Below, in pieces: positions 32,001 through 44,000 of a stretch of 64,000 nucleotides of DNA; the first letter of the stretch is position 1; each line of letters opens with the position of its first letter. The position numbers and the translations under genes are program-made. The notes under the pieces were generated by a model that did not search any database, was not told the DNA's origin, and was given only the letters and a program-made list of their open reading frames with translations. Origin of the DNA: Lytechinus pictus (taxonomy: Eukaryota; Echinodermata; Echinoidea; Temnopleuroida; Toxopneustidae); assembly GCF_037042905.1 (NCBI RefSeq), contig NC_087247.1:61093920-61157919 (forward strand), read 5' to 3'.

Positions 32001-35000
32001 ATGAATTATTAACATTAAAGGTCAAGTCCACCCCAGAGAAAAGTTGGTTTTAATAAATAGTGAAAAATCAAACTAGCATAATACTGAAAATTTCATCGAA
32101 ATCGGATGTAAATTAAGAAAGTTATGACATTTTAAAATTTGGCTTATTTTTCACAAAACAGTTATATGCAAATGAGACAGTCGATATCCCTCACTCACTA
32201 TTTCTTTTGTTTGTTTTTTTCAAATCATACAATATTTCATTTTTAACAGATTTAACAATAAGGGCCAACTTGACTAAACAATATAATATTAAAATAATGC
32301 TAATTTCACATGTTCAGGGAGGAATTAATCTTTGTTTCAATTGACAGTGAGGAGAAAATGAGAATATTTGATATTTCATATAAAAAATACAAAATAAATA
32401 GTGAGTGGATGACACCATCGGTCTCCTCATTTGCATACCGACCAGTATGTGCATTTAACTGTTTTGTGAAATCAAGCGAATGTTCAAAAGTCATTACTTT
32501 CTTATTTTACATCCAATTTTGATAAAATTTTCAGTGTAATGCTTGGATTTTTCTCTTTTTACTCATTTCAATTTTTCATTGGGGTGGACTCGTCCTTTAA
32601 ATACATGAGCATGAATTTCTTGTTGCGCCTCGAAATTGCACTGGCATTGGGAGATATCCCATCTGATTTGTCTTTGATTCTTTCTTTCCTTATACATAGC
32701 ATCTGAATTAAGAATGAGAATGAGTGAGAATGACAGGTCAGGAATTTCATCTGAAGTCAATCTAATAGCTACATGTAACTTCACATGACACCAAGCTTCC
32801 TGGTTAAATTCAGAAGGGTATGTTGTGATAACACCTATCCTTCATGTATTTCCTGGGTATCAAAGCAATCTAAGTACCGGTACACGATACAATATCTTAG
32901 CTGAAATATACTAATTTCTAATCACTAACTATTCTGCTGCCATTTGGTTTAAACTAGAATTATGAATCCTATCAATTCTCTTTATAAAGTTGGTAAAGGT
33001 ATCAATAGAAATATATATAAAAGGGTTATTTGCAAAATCAGACAACATAGGAGTAAGGACCTAAGTTTTAATACCAACATGTGACAACCAACATTATTTT
33101 CATGGTTCATAGCTGATTATGTGACCCTTTAATTTGAAAACAGTAACAGGAATCAAACTAGAACTAGTCATGATGACCAAAACTTGTTAACTTTAATGAA
33201 AGAAAAAACTGAAATATTTCAAGAAAAAAAATTAGAGTTACTTTATTTTGTCAGAGGATGGCAGTATCTCTCCCTATTTTCTTTACTTTGTAGTCCAAAA
33301 TACAATTGCTAGAGCACTGCTAGAATTTTAAAAAGAACATAATCTCATAGCAATATTTGTATAATTTTTCTCTTTTTTTTCTTTAATTTGTACTCTTCAA
33401 GTACCAACTACAACTCATTTGGCAATGACTTTCTCATTCCTGCCTTCATTGATTTGTAACAAAAACATTGGAGATTAGACTAAATTACCCCCCCCCCTTT
33501 TTAAAGCAATAAAAAACAATATCAAACCCTCTAAAATTATATTGAACTATTTGACATACATTAAAAAGTACACCAGTCATAAGATTTATTGTGATAGATA
33601 CATTTACATGTCTATCAATGGATACTTGTAAGTATAATGGAAAGATAGTCTAAAGACAAAGTAAACTTTTCTTTGCTCAAACCATGACCCTTTAAAACAC
33701 TCAGTATTGCCTCTAAACACATTAAATGCAAAGGGTGCTCTTAGTTCACAAGATCATAGGTCTTGGATAGCTGGGGTGCATACTGTTACCTTTCTTCCAA
33801 TTACCATACTGACCTAACTGTCATACCTCATTTCAACATAGATTTTGTCACTGAGAAGCTTCAGTCAAAGTTACACTGTAATTGGCACCGATGTATTTAC
33901 CATATTTATCTATTGTAGTTTTCTTAATTTGCAAAAAATCCAGCATGATACCAAGTTGGTTGTAATTGGGATAGAAAAGAGGTCCGTAAAATATTCATGA
34001 GCAAATTTGAAATGTCCCTTACAATACATTGTTTAAAAATGTTTTGTCCAACAAAGAGAACTCAGTAACCGATCCCCCAGGGGTGTGAGTGGTCACAAAT
34101 AAAAATATCTGAAAAAAGCTGAAGAAAGTTGAAAAAGTCTGAAATAGAAAGAGCTCCCATACTTTTTGTACAGAGGAAGGCCAAAAATAAGCTGAAATTA
34201 AGCTGAAAATCAAAACAAAACAATCTGAAATCAGATAAAAATCTGAACTCTCACACCCCTGCTATCCCCTACCATTTTTGCTCTTAAATGCAAAGGGAAA
34301 TACGAACAAATGTGTGATGTGCTACAACTGTACATAAAGATCTTTAATCATTACACTACGATTTTGACCATACCATACACAATAATTAAAGCACATTAGT
34401 CAATCTTTTAGCCCTTAGTTTTACCCTTTGCTATTATTTTATAATTAACTCTGAGTACTCTTATCTTCCCTTTTATAGTACATTACCTGATCTTTGAACA
34501 TCTATTAGTTTTCTGTTGACAGCTATGGGGGATAGATGTTCATAACCACCTTTCGATGACATTTGTACTTGGATTGAGTTTAACTGTAAGGAAACAAAAA
34601 CAGATGGATTATAAAAAATACTTAAAGGGGAACCCAGCCTTGGCCATAAAATGTTGTGTTGGGAAGGAGAAAAATAAATTAAACAAAATGGTGAAAGTTT
34701 GAAAGAAATCGGACAAGCAATAAGAAAGTTATGGCTGTTTTAAAATTGAGATCTCTAAGACTATGTAGATTTCAAATTGGCAACTGAGTAAGTAAATTAT
34801 GACAAGAAGCAAGGACAACTTTCCCATAGGCCATGTACTTTATTATCAGGGATTTGTGGTTTTCTCTTAAGTACCCATTCCCCTGGGGTAGTAATCTAAA
34901 TATAACCCAGGTAGTATATTGTTTTATGTCCTCATGAAAGAAAAATATAATTTGAAATAAAACTTTTGGGAAAAATGACATTTTAGCCATAATATGTATT

Positions 35001-38000
35001 GGAGTACATGGAAGAGTAGTCCTTGCCTTACATCACTATGATATCCCATATGCGGCCAATTTGAAGTCTCCATGGGTATAGTGATTACCAATATTTACAA
35101 TTTTTAAAAATTCATAACTTTCTTGTTGTTTGTTCAATATTGTTCAAATTTTCGCCTATCAACCTTTCTGATTTTTCTTTTCCTTATAAAAACAAGTTTT
35201 TATTTGGGTTGGATTCCCCTTTAATGAGCCAATTAGAGTTACATGTAACATAGGGAATTTCACCATATCATATATTCCTGAAATCCTGAATACATAAAGT
35301 GTGATGAGTTATTTTTCTAACTACACTGTAATTTCGCAAATAAAGATTTCACATTCACACAAATTTGGTATTTAAAGTGCTCTTTGCTTCAGAATGGACA
35401 TAGTAATAATACAAATTTTCTGATGCTGTATTCATCATAAATTAACTGCAAAAAAACAATATTGATGCTTAGGCTTAGCCTACTGAATTTCTGATTAAAC
35501 TGAATTGAATAGATTGGAGGTAGAAGAACTGACCATTAAAGTGAAAATAAAAGGGAGACATGCCTAAATGCAGTTTACTACATTTACATTCTACAGCAGT
35601 TTATGTTTGAGTTTGGTATACACTTCAAATTCACAAGATCATATTACTTTGAAAGTTGAGATCAAAACTAAAAGTTAGTTTCATGATAAGTTTGGTGTAT
35701 AAATGCTTAACACACATGTAGATACAGATATGATACCCTTGTTCAAAGAATGCAGATGTTAATAGCATGAGCTGTTCTACACCATCTGGTTCTAGTATAT
35801 AACTCACATTGCTTTGTAATGTAAACCCCTTCATAACATTTTTTGTTTGTTGTGTTTTTTAATGCTATAAAAATCATGCTGTAATATAACAAGGCAAACA
35901 CCAAGCGTTGTCTCGCCTGCATATTGCAGTCATGAAGAGACTGCATGTCAAAACTACATGTATACTATATGACTTAGATGGACCTCTGTTACGAGTTTGG
36001 CGATCCCACCTCGAAGCTATAGAAAGTTATTGTGTGTACAACACAGCAGTGCCAGTCATGGAAAGTTCATTGACCTTTGACCTTAATCAAATTCAACTCA
36101 CATTCGAACTTGACCTGCACCTTCAAGAGATGGACCTCTTGTTTGAATTTGGCAATCCTACCTCAAAGATATAAAAAGTTATTATGTGTACAACACAGCA
36201 CAGTGCCAGTCATGGAAAGTTCATTGACCTTTGACCTTAATCAAATTCAACTCACATTTGAACTTGACCTGCACCTTCAAAAGATGGACCTCTTGTATGA
36301 ATTTGGCAATCCTAACTCGAAGATATAGAAAGTTATTGTGTGTAAAGCACAGTGCCAGTCATGGAAAGTTCATTGACCTTTGACCTTATTCAAATTCGGC
36401 TCACATTTGAACTTGACCTGCACCTTCAAGAGATGGACCTCTGTTATGAATTTGGCGATCTCACCTCGTAGCTATAGAAAGTTATTGTGTGTACAACACA
36501 GCACAGTGCCAGTCATGGAAAGTTCATTGACCTTTGACCTTATTCAAATTCGACTCATAATCGAACTTGACCTGTACCTTCAAGAGATGGACGTCTGTTA
36601 TGAATTTGGCGATCTCACTTCGAAGCTATAGAAAGTTATTGTGTGTACAACACAGCACAGTGCCAGTCATGGAAAGTTCATTGACCTTTGACCTTATTCA
36701 AATTTGACTCATATTTGAACTTGACCTGTGCCTTCAGGAGATGGACCTCTGGTATGAATTTGGTGATCCCACCTCGAAGATATAGAAAGTTATTATGTGT
36801 ACAACACAGCACAGTGCCAGTCATGGAAAGTTCATTGACCTTTGACCTTATTCAAATTCGACTCATATTCGAACTTGACCTGTGCCTTCAGGAGATGGAC
36901 CTCTGGTATGAATTTGGTGATCCCACCTCGAAGATATAGAAAGTTATTATGTGTACAACACAGCACAGTGCCAGTCATGGAAAGTTCATTGACCTTTGAC
37001 CTTATTCAAATTCGACTCATATTCGAACTTGACCTGTGCCTTCAGGAGATGGACCTCTGGTATGAATTTGGTGATCCCACCTCGAAGATATAGAAAGTTA
37101 TTATGTGTACAACACAGCACAGTGCCAGTCATGGAAAGTTCATTGACCTTTGACCTTTGACCTTAATCAAATTCGACTCATATTCTAACTTGACCTGTGC
37201 CTTCAGGAGATGGACCTCTGGTATGAATTTGGTGATCCCACCTCGAAGATATAGAAAGTTATTATGTGTACAACACAGCACAGTGCCAGTCATGGAAAGT
37301 TCATTGACCTTTGACCTTATTCAAATTCGACTCATATTCGAACTTGACCTGTGCCTTCAGGAGATGGACCTCTGGTATGAATTTGGTGATCCCACCTCGA
37401 AGCTATAGAAAGTTATTGGGTGTACAACACAATTGTTGACGATGACGCCGACACCGGAGGTCATAGAATCATGATTGTAATCACGATATCGTTTATTCGA
37501 ACATTTTTGTACGTGATTCTGCAGAAACGTCTTTCCAAACGCCCCTTTTTTCGTGTTTCATGTTTGTGATTCTAATCATGATTATATTCAATTTCGACTA
37601 AACGCAATCGTGATTCTGCAGAATCATGGTTTGAATCATGATTCAGATCATGATTCTAGGGTAAAAAAGTGGCGGACAAACGCACCCTATTCGTCGAAAG
37701 TGGAAATAATGTCTTTCAAATCACAAACATGAATTACGGAAAAAGGGGCGTTTGGAAAGACGTTTCTGTAGAATCACGAACGAGAAAGGTCGTATAAACG
37801 AAATCGTGATTTGAATCATGATTCTAAGACCTCACTGTGTCTGGCTTTTTACGGTTTGACTCTTGCCAAGCTAAAGGAATGATGCGCTATTCACGTGCTA
37901 TGCAAGCATTTCTTGTCACATGCATTTACTTCAAGTTTTGTGTTGGTCATCGCATCGTCCACTGCTTTTCATTTTTTTGTCATGGCTTTAACTCCCGCTT

Positions 38001-41000
38001 TAATTTCAAGTTCTAGTAAATGAACTAACTGTGGACAATGATTTCAGTTGTTGTTGAGTTAACAGTGTCAATGGGATCTACGCTGAAATTCACTTCCGAG
38101 CACCATTTTCGATAAACCAACAAAATTAATAGGACAAAGTGAGGTACTAGTAACAGACTGAATTCTGGAAACAAGATTGATTTTTTTTTAGAGCCGATAA
38201 AAGCGCGAAAAAGTTGACCTACATGTATACTTCAGGTGTCAAACTACGCACTGTGATGCGCACTGGATTGGCTGAATCCGACGAGAAACAGCATTAGAAT
38301 GAAGGTCGTCTAAACCCTGATTCTGTGGTATCGTGATTCATGTTTGTGTTTTGAATCATGATTCAAATCATGATTCTGGCTTGAGGTCGCATAAACACAG
38401 CCTAAATCTATTTACATAATTTTGAATATGATATGATATTTAACACCTACATGTACCCGCCCCCCCCTGAAATATTTGGTTTTTGTTATGGTGTACATGT
38501 ACATACAGGTACTATTATTTTTTTCCTTTCAGTCAGACGGCAGGTCCCAAGAAAGTGGCTTCTTTCATCCAAATGATATTCATGACTTGAGATGTTTTGC
38601 ATATTTAATGAGCTTGATGCGGACCAAAACACCTCTTTTCATTCGGTCATTACTGCTCCAATTGTGCATCGAATTTCATGAATTTGGTATCGTTGTAAAG
38701 AAGAATAATCACTCTTTCAGGTCATGTGTTTGAATTTACTCAAAGATTTTGTAATATAGGTTAAAATTTTGATCAAAAATATGCTACAAAATAATTATTT
38801 TTACCTAACAAAAGCTACTATTTTCACACTTTATTTTTGTTTGAGCCCATATGATTTTTAAATCATGATAAAGCTGAATATGTATGCTTTAAAATGGTTT
38901 AGGTTTCAAAATAAGAATTGGTTTAATCGGGTCAAGGGCACACTTTTCATTGGCCAAGTACATAAAGCAGCTTGAAAACAAGAATACTGCACTCTGATTG
39001 GTCAAAGAGACCACACACTGGCAAATTCCAACGGTTCCAGTGCCTGGGTTCATGGGAAGGTCACACTTCCCAAGCGGTAATCTCCTCAAAAACCCCGCGC
39101 CTGTTGTTCTGTGAACCTTATCCAGCCAATCAGAACTCTGGATTTCATGCAAGTACAAAATTTCAGAAATCTCGTCTTGTACCTTGGTGGGAAAAGTGTG
39201 ATCTTGACCCGATAAAAGGTGCCGCATATTAAGAGTGGCATTGTGAGAAAGTACAGAAGTTCAGCTTTATGGTGATATAGATATCATTGAGGCTCAAAAT
39301 AAAAAGTTTTGCACTATTTGCAAAAGAAAACAGAGGAAGAAAATTCAGTTTTGAGGCACATTTTCAGGCCAGAAATTTACTTATTTAACAAAATATTGTA
39401 TACAAAATAAATGACCAATATGAAAGAGTAACATTTACTCTATCTGATGGTGCAATAATATTTCATTTAACTTGAGGTTAAAACAGGTAAATTCTTAGAG
39501 AAAGAAAATCTCACGAATCACGAGATCTTGCAAGAAGGAGGATTCAGCCACGAGATGATTTGGATGAATCTGGCCTTTTTGCTCATTAGCATAGGGACCT
39601 GCGGTCTGACTGCCTTTCTGTCTGTCTGTATACATAATAATATGAATTTCCATTTCTACACGAAGGTGACACCAGGGTATAATGATAAGGGGGATGACCA
39701 AAAGTTGACATCATTTATATTCCTCAATCATGGAGTTACACAACCAAGACCACTTAAAACATATTTTATCTTCTAGTTCTATCTTCCTTTTTCCCCCTTA
39801 TTTTTCACTATTTGAAAAATCATAAAGAGATAGTTGCCCCCCCCCCCCCCACCCCAGCATCGCCCCTGTTCACATATACCTATCTCGTCTAAAGTTTGAT
39901 ACTTACATGATTATTTTCTGTTCCTGGTGCCATGTCACCTGAGCCTATGTGCCCAGTGTGAGTGAAATTTGTTGGAAGGCCTATCATACTCCTGTCAATC
40001 TTCCGCCTCCTCTGTACACAAGACAAAACAAATCAAACCAAATTCAAAGAGAAGGCTATATATACACTTACTATATATGCACCACAATTTTCCTTTACAA
40101 AATGTATGATTAAGTACTTTTGCTTCATTCTGATTTTTTCTTAGGCAAGGTATACTGACAACATTTCATTAACCTCTAGATTGACACAATGAACAACTCC
40201 CGGGGGGGGCCACTTACATTGACGAGTGGATACCATGCGCGACCAAAAAAACACGTAAAAAGGATGTCTTTTTCACGATAGGGCACGTTACGTACGTAAC
40301 GTGATAAGGGTGTCAAAAACACAAAAATAATGAAAAAAGGGTATCTATTTCGCTAGGAAAATTACGTGTTTAGGGTCGAATTCGCGGGGATGATAAAACA
40401 AAATTAAAATGTTTTATAAAGGATGTCCTTTTTGCCCCAACACTTCGTGTTTAGAGTCCGATTTGCGCGAGGTGTAGAAGGTGGGGTCGTACTAAACCAA
40501 ATAAGGTAAAGCCGACGACCGAAGGACCCGTAAAAATAAAACATTCCTGTACTTGTTTAGGGGTTCATTTCAGGGAACATTTGCCTACAGTATCGTTTTG
40601 TTACCAATACTTGTTAAGGGTAGGGTTTCACACGCCAATACTTGTTAAGGGGCGCATTTTCAGAATATGGAAATTACGTGTTTAGGGTGCTTTTCGAGAC
40701 CCAATGGTCGCGCATGGTATCCACTCGTGAATGGAAGTGGCCCCCCCGGGGAACAACTACATGTATTCGAGGTTACACTGCAATTTGCAAATATTTTTTC
40801 ATCAAATAAAACAAAAAATGAATCTGAAGATAATCAAATATTGCCATGTTTTGGGGTGCAAAATACAAAATAACCATTCATGAAAGAAAATATAAAATTC
40901 TGACAGAATTGCCCCCCCCCCCAAAAAAAAAAAAAAATGAAATAAAATTAAAATAAATAAAATTAAAAAGCAGGGAACTGTAACTTCAAAATTCATCAAT

Positions 41001-44000
41001 CATCTTGCAATGAATCACATCACACACACAAATTCAGAGTGCAATATATACTAGTCAGGGGGGGGGGGGTGAGGCTCAAATCACATGATGGTGCAGTAAT
41101 GATAATTCTGAAGTGAAGTGATGATGTACATGTACATATACAGAGCACTCAGCAGTGACAGCAAGTCCATAAAGGACAAGAGTACTATACATGTAGTAGT
41201 CAGTGGCAGTGTACATGTACAGGGCCTAAAATATGGACTTCCATTTCACAATAATATACGTATCTCAATTTTCAAAAATATTTTGAGAAGGTACATGTAA
41301 ACGTATGTACATATGTACAAAGCTGTTTCAGAATCTAAAAATCTAATTAATCTCTGTATTTTATTACTCATTTCATGTGCATTCACAAATTTCAACGAAC
41401 CACTGATATTGCTTTAGAAATTTACAGGCCCGAAGCCATTGGTTCCTCTTCTAGATAGAGCACAGAAAATAGTATCATGAATCACATCTGATTATTTGAC
41501 ATCTAGATCATAAATTGCTCTGTTTCCATATACATGTAGCATGACTAGATGTCACAATGGACTTTAGACCATGTCATGCTACATGTACATGTAGTTACAC
41601 AGAGCAAGATGCAAGGTAAATTATGATAATGAATAGAAAGAAAGGCAACTATTTATGTACAAGTAAGGTGTCTTGACAACTGGGCGTGAAGAAATAACAA
41701 AATCATTTGTTGATCTTGTGTATTAAAGTTGTGTCATTCAAGAAATTGATATCACAGACAGCCAACTACATATACGGGTATGATTATTGTTGTTCATTTT
41801 ATGTTTCCTACATGTATGGGGGGGGGGGGTACATATAAACAATTGTCATCACAAGAGCTTCAAACCGATACTTAAGGGGGAATTCCACCCAAACAAAAAG
41901 TTGATTTTAACAAAAAAAAGATAAAAATCAAGCAAGCATAATGCAAAAAATATGACATCTTGAAATTGTGCTTATTTTTTCACATAACATTATCCTCAAC
42001 ACAGTGATGAAAATGAGACAGCCAATGATGTCACCAACTCTCTTCCAAGAAAACCAAATCTTTCAAATCATGAGAAAGTCACAATATGCATATTTCATAT
42101 AATAAAATTCAAAAGAAATAGTGAGTGGGTGACATCATCAATTCTCTCATATTGACTAGTATGTGCATACAACTGTTTTGTGAAATTAAGTGAAAATTAA
42201 AAATGTCATAACTTTCTTATTTCATGTCCAATATCGATTATATTCATTTATATTTTTTTAATCAGTATATTTATTTATATACATGTACATGTATAAGGGT
42301 GGACTTCCCCTTTAGACTTCAAGTACATCAAGATTGTTTTATTTAAATTAAGAGAAACTTAGGCAATATAAAGAGTAGGCCTATTAGTACATGTACACAA
42401 TGTTTCAAAGAGAAGAAGCCAAATTTAAACTTGAATAAGGATGAAGTATCATAATTATCAATCTATTAAAAATAACAACATAATTCTAAACTTGGTTGAA
42501 ATTATTATTTGCAATTAAGAGAAGAAGAGCTTTGGAATGGTATTGGAGGCCATTCTTTCTCATTAGCCTTAACTGTAATTTGCAGAATTCAGACCAGGAA
42601 AAAGGTCTAGTTTGAATACTTGTTTGCAAATTTTGAACAGACACCAAATCAACATTTGGGACATACTTGTAATACCCTAACTGAGCTGTTGCTAAAAACA
42701 AAAGTAATAATTCATTACATATAAGCATGAACAAAATGTTAATTTATTCTGTTCATTGTTAAATTAATAGAATGGGAATTTGCAAAATATTACTAACAAG
42801 TGGAATGCCTCTGGCGGTCTCACCTGCATCACAGGATTCAATATAGCAGCAGTGCTGACTTTGAAAACTACTATAAAATAATTATTCACAAAAAACACCA
42901 ATCATATAATGATCAATACAATACTACATTCATTGACCTTTGACCTTGATCATGTGACCTAAAACTTGTCAGTGAAACTTGATTAGGCCTACCCCTATAT
43001 CCACATTTTATACACTACATCTATAAACTTTGAAAGTTATAACAGCAATCTTATAATTACCTCTAAAATGGCCAAAGTTCAATGACCTTTGACTTTAATC
43101 ATGTGACCTGAAACTCGCACAGGATGTTCAGTGATACTTGATTACTCTTTATGTCCAAGTTTCATGAATCAGATCCATAAACTTTCAAAGTTATGATGGT
43201 AATTCAACAGAACCCCCACTCTGGCCAAAGTTCATTGACACTAAATGACCTTGGTCATGTGACCTGAAATGCGCACAGGATGTTCAGTGATACTTGATTA
43301 CTCTTATGTCCAAGTTTTATGAACTAGACCAATAAACTTTCAAAGTTATGATGGTAATTCAACAAATACCCTCAACTTGGCCAAAGTTCATTGACCCTAA
43401 ATGACCTTTGATCTTGGTCATGTAATGTGAAACTCAAGCAGGATGTTCAGTAATACTTGATTAACCTTATGCCTGGCCAAGTTTCATAAACTAGGTCCAT
43501 ATACTTTCTAAGTTATGATGGTAATTCAACAGATACCCCCACTATGGCCAAAGTTCATTGACCCTAAATGACCTTGGTCATGTGACCTGAAATGCGCACA
43601 GGATGTTCAGTGATACTTGATTACTCTTGTATGTCCAAGTTTTATGAACTAGACCAATAAACTTTCAAAGTTATGATGGTAATTCAACAAATACCCTCAA
43701 CTTGGCCAAAGTTAATTGACCTTAAATGACCTTTGACCTTAATCATGTGACCTGAAACTTGCACAGGATATTTAGTGACACTTGATTACACTTATGTCCA
43801 AGTTACATGAATCAGATCTATAAACTTTCAAAGTTATAATGGTAATTAAACAGATACCCCCAATTTAGCCAAAGTTAATTGACCTTAAATGACCTTCGAC
43901 CTTGGTCATGTGATGTGAAACTCAAGCAGGATGTTCAGTAATACTTGATTAACCCATGGACCTATTACGAATGGACATTCAACGAGAGTATTTTATGACC

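Noticed and set aside
36077..37408. Series of near-identical 83-codon + strand frames
   Set aside because: They repeat because the 154-bp array lacks stops in one frame for about 1.6 units; there is no domain, and each ends at the same repeat position.
35905..37456. CRISPR array
   Set aside because: Repeats are 154-bp units without short repeat-spacer alternation, and the window is clearly from an animal genome.
38889..39227. 112-codon - strand frame and 86-codon + strand frame
   Set aside because: Both lie in a palindromic MITE, which opens frames on both strands.
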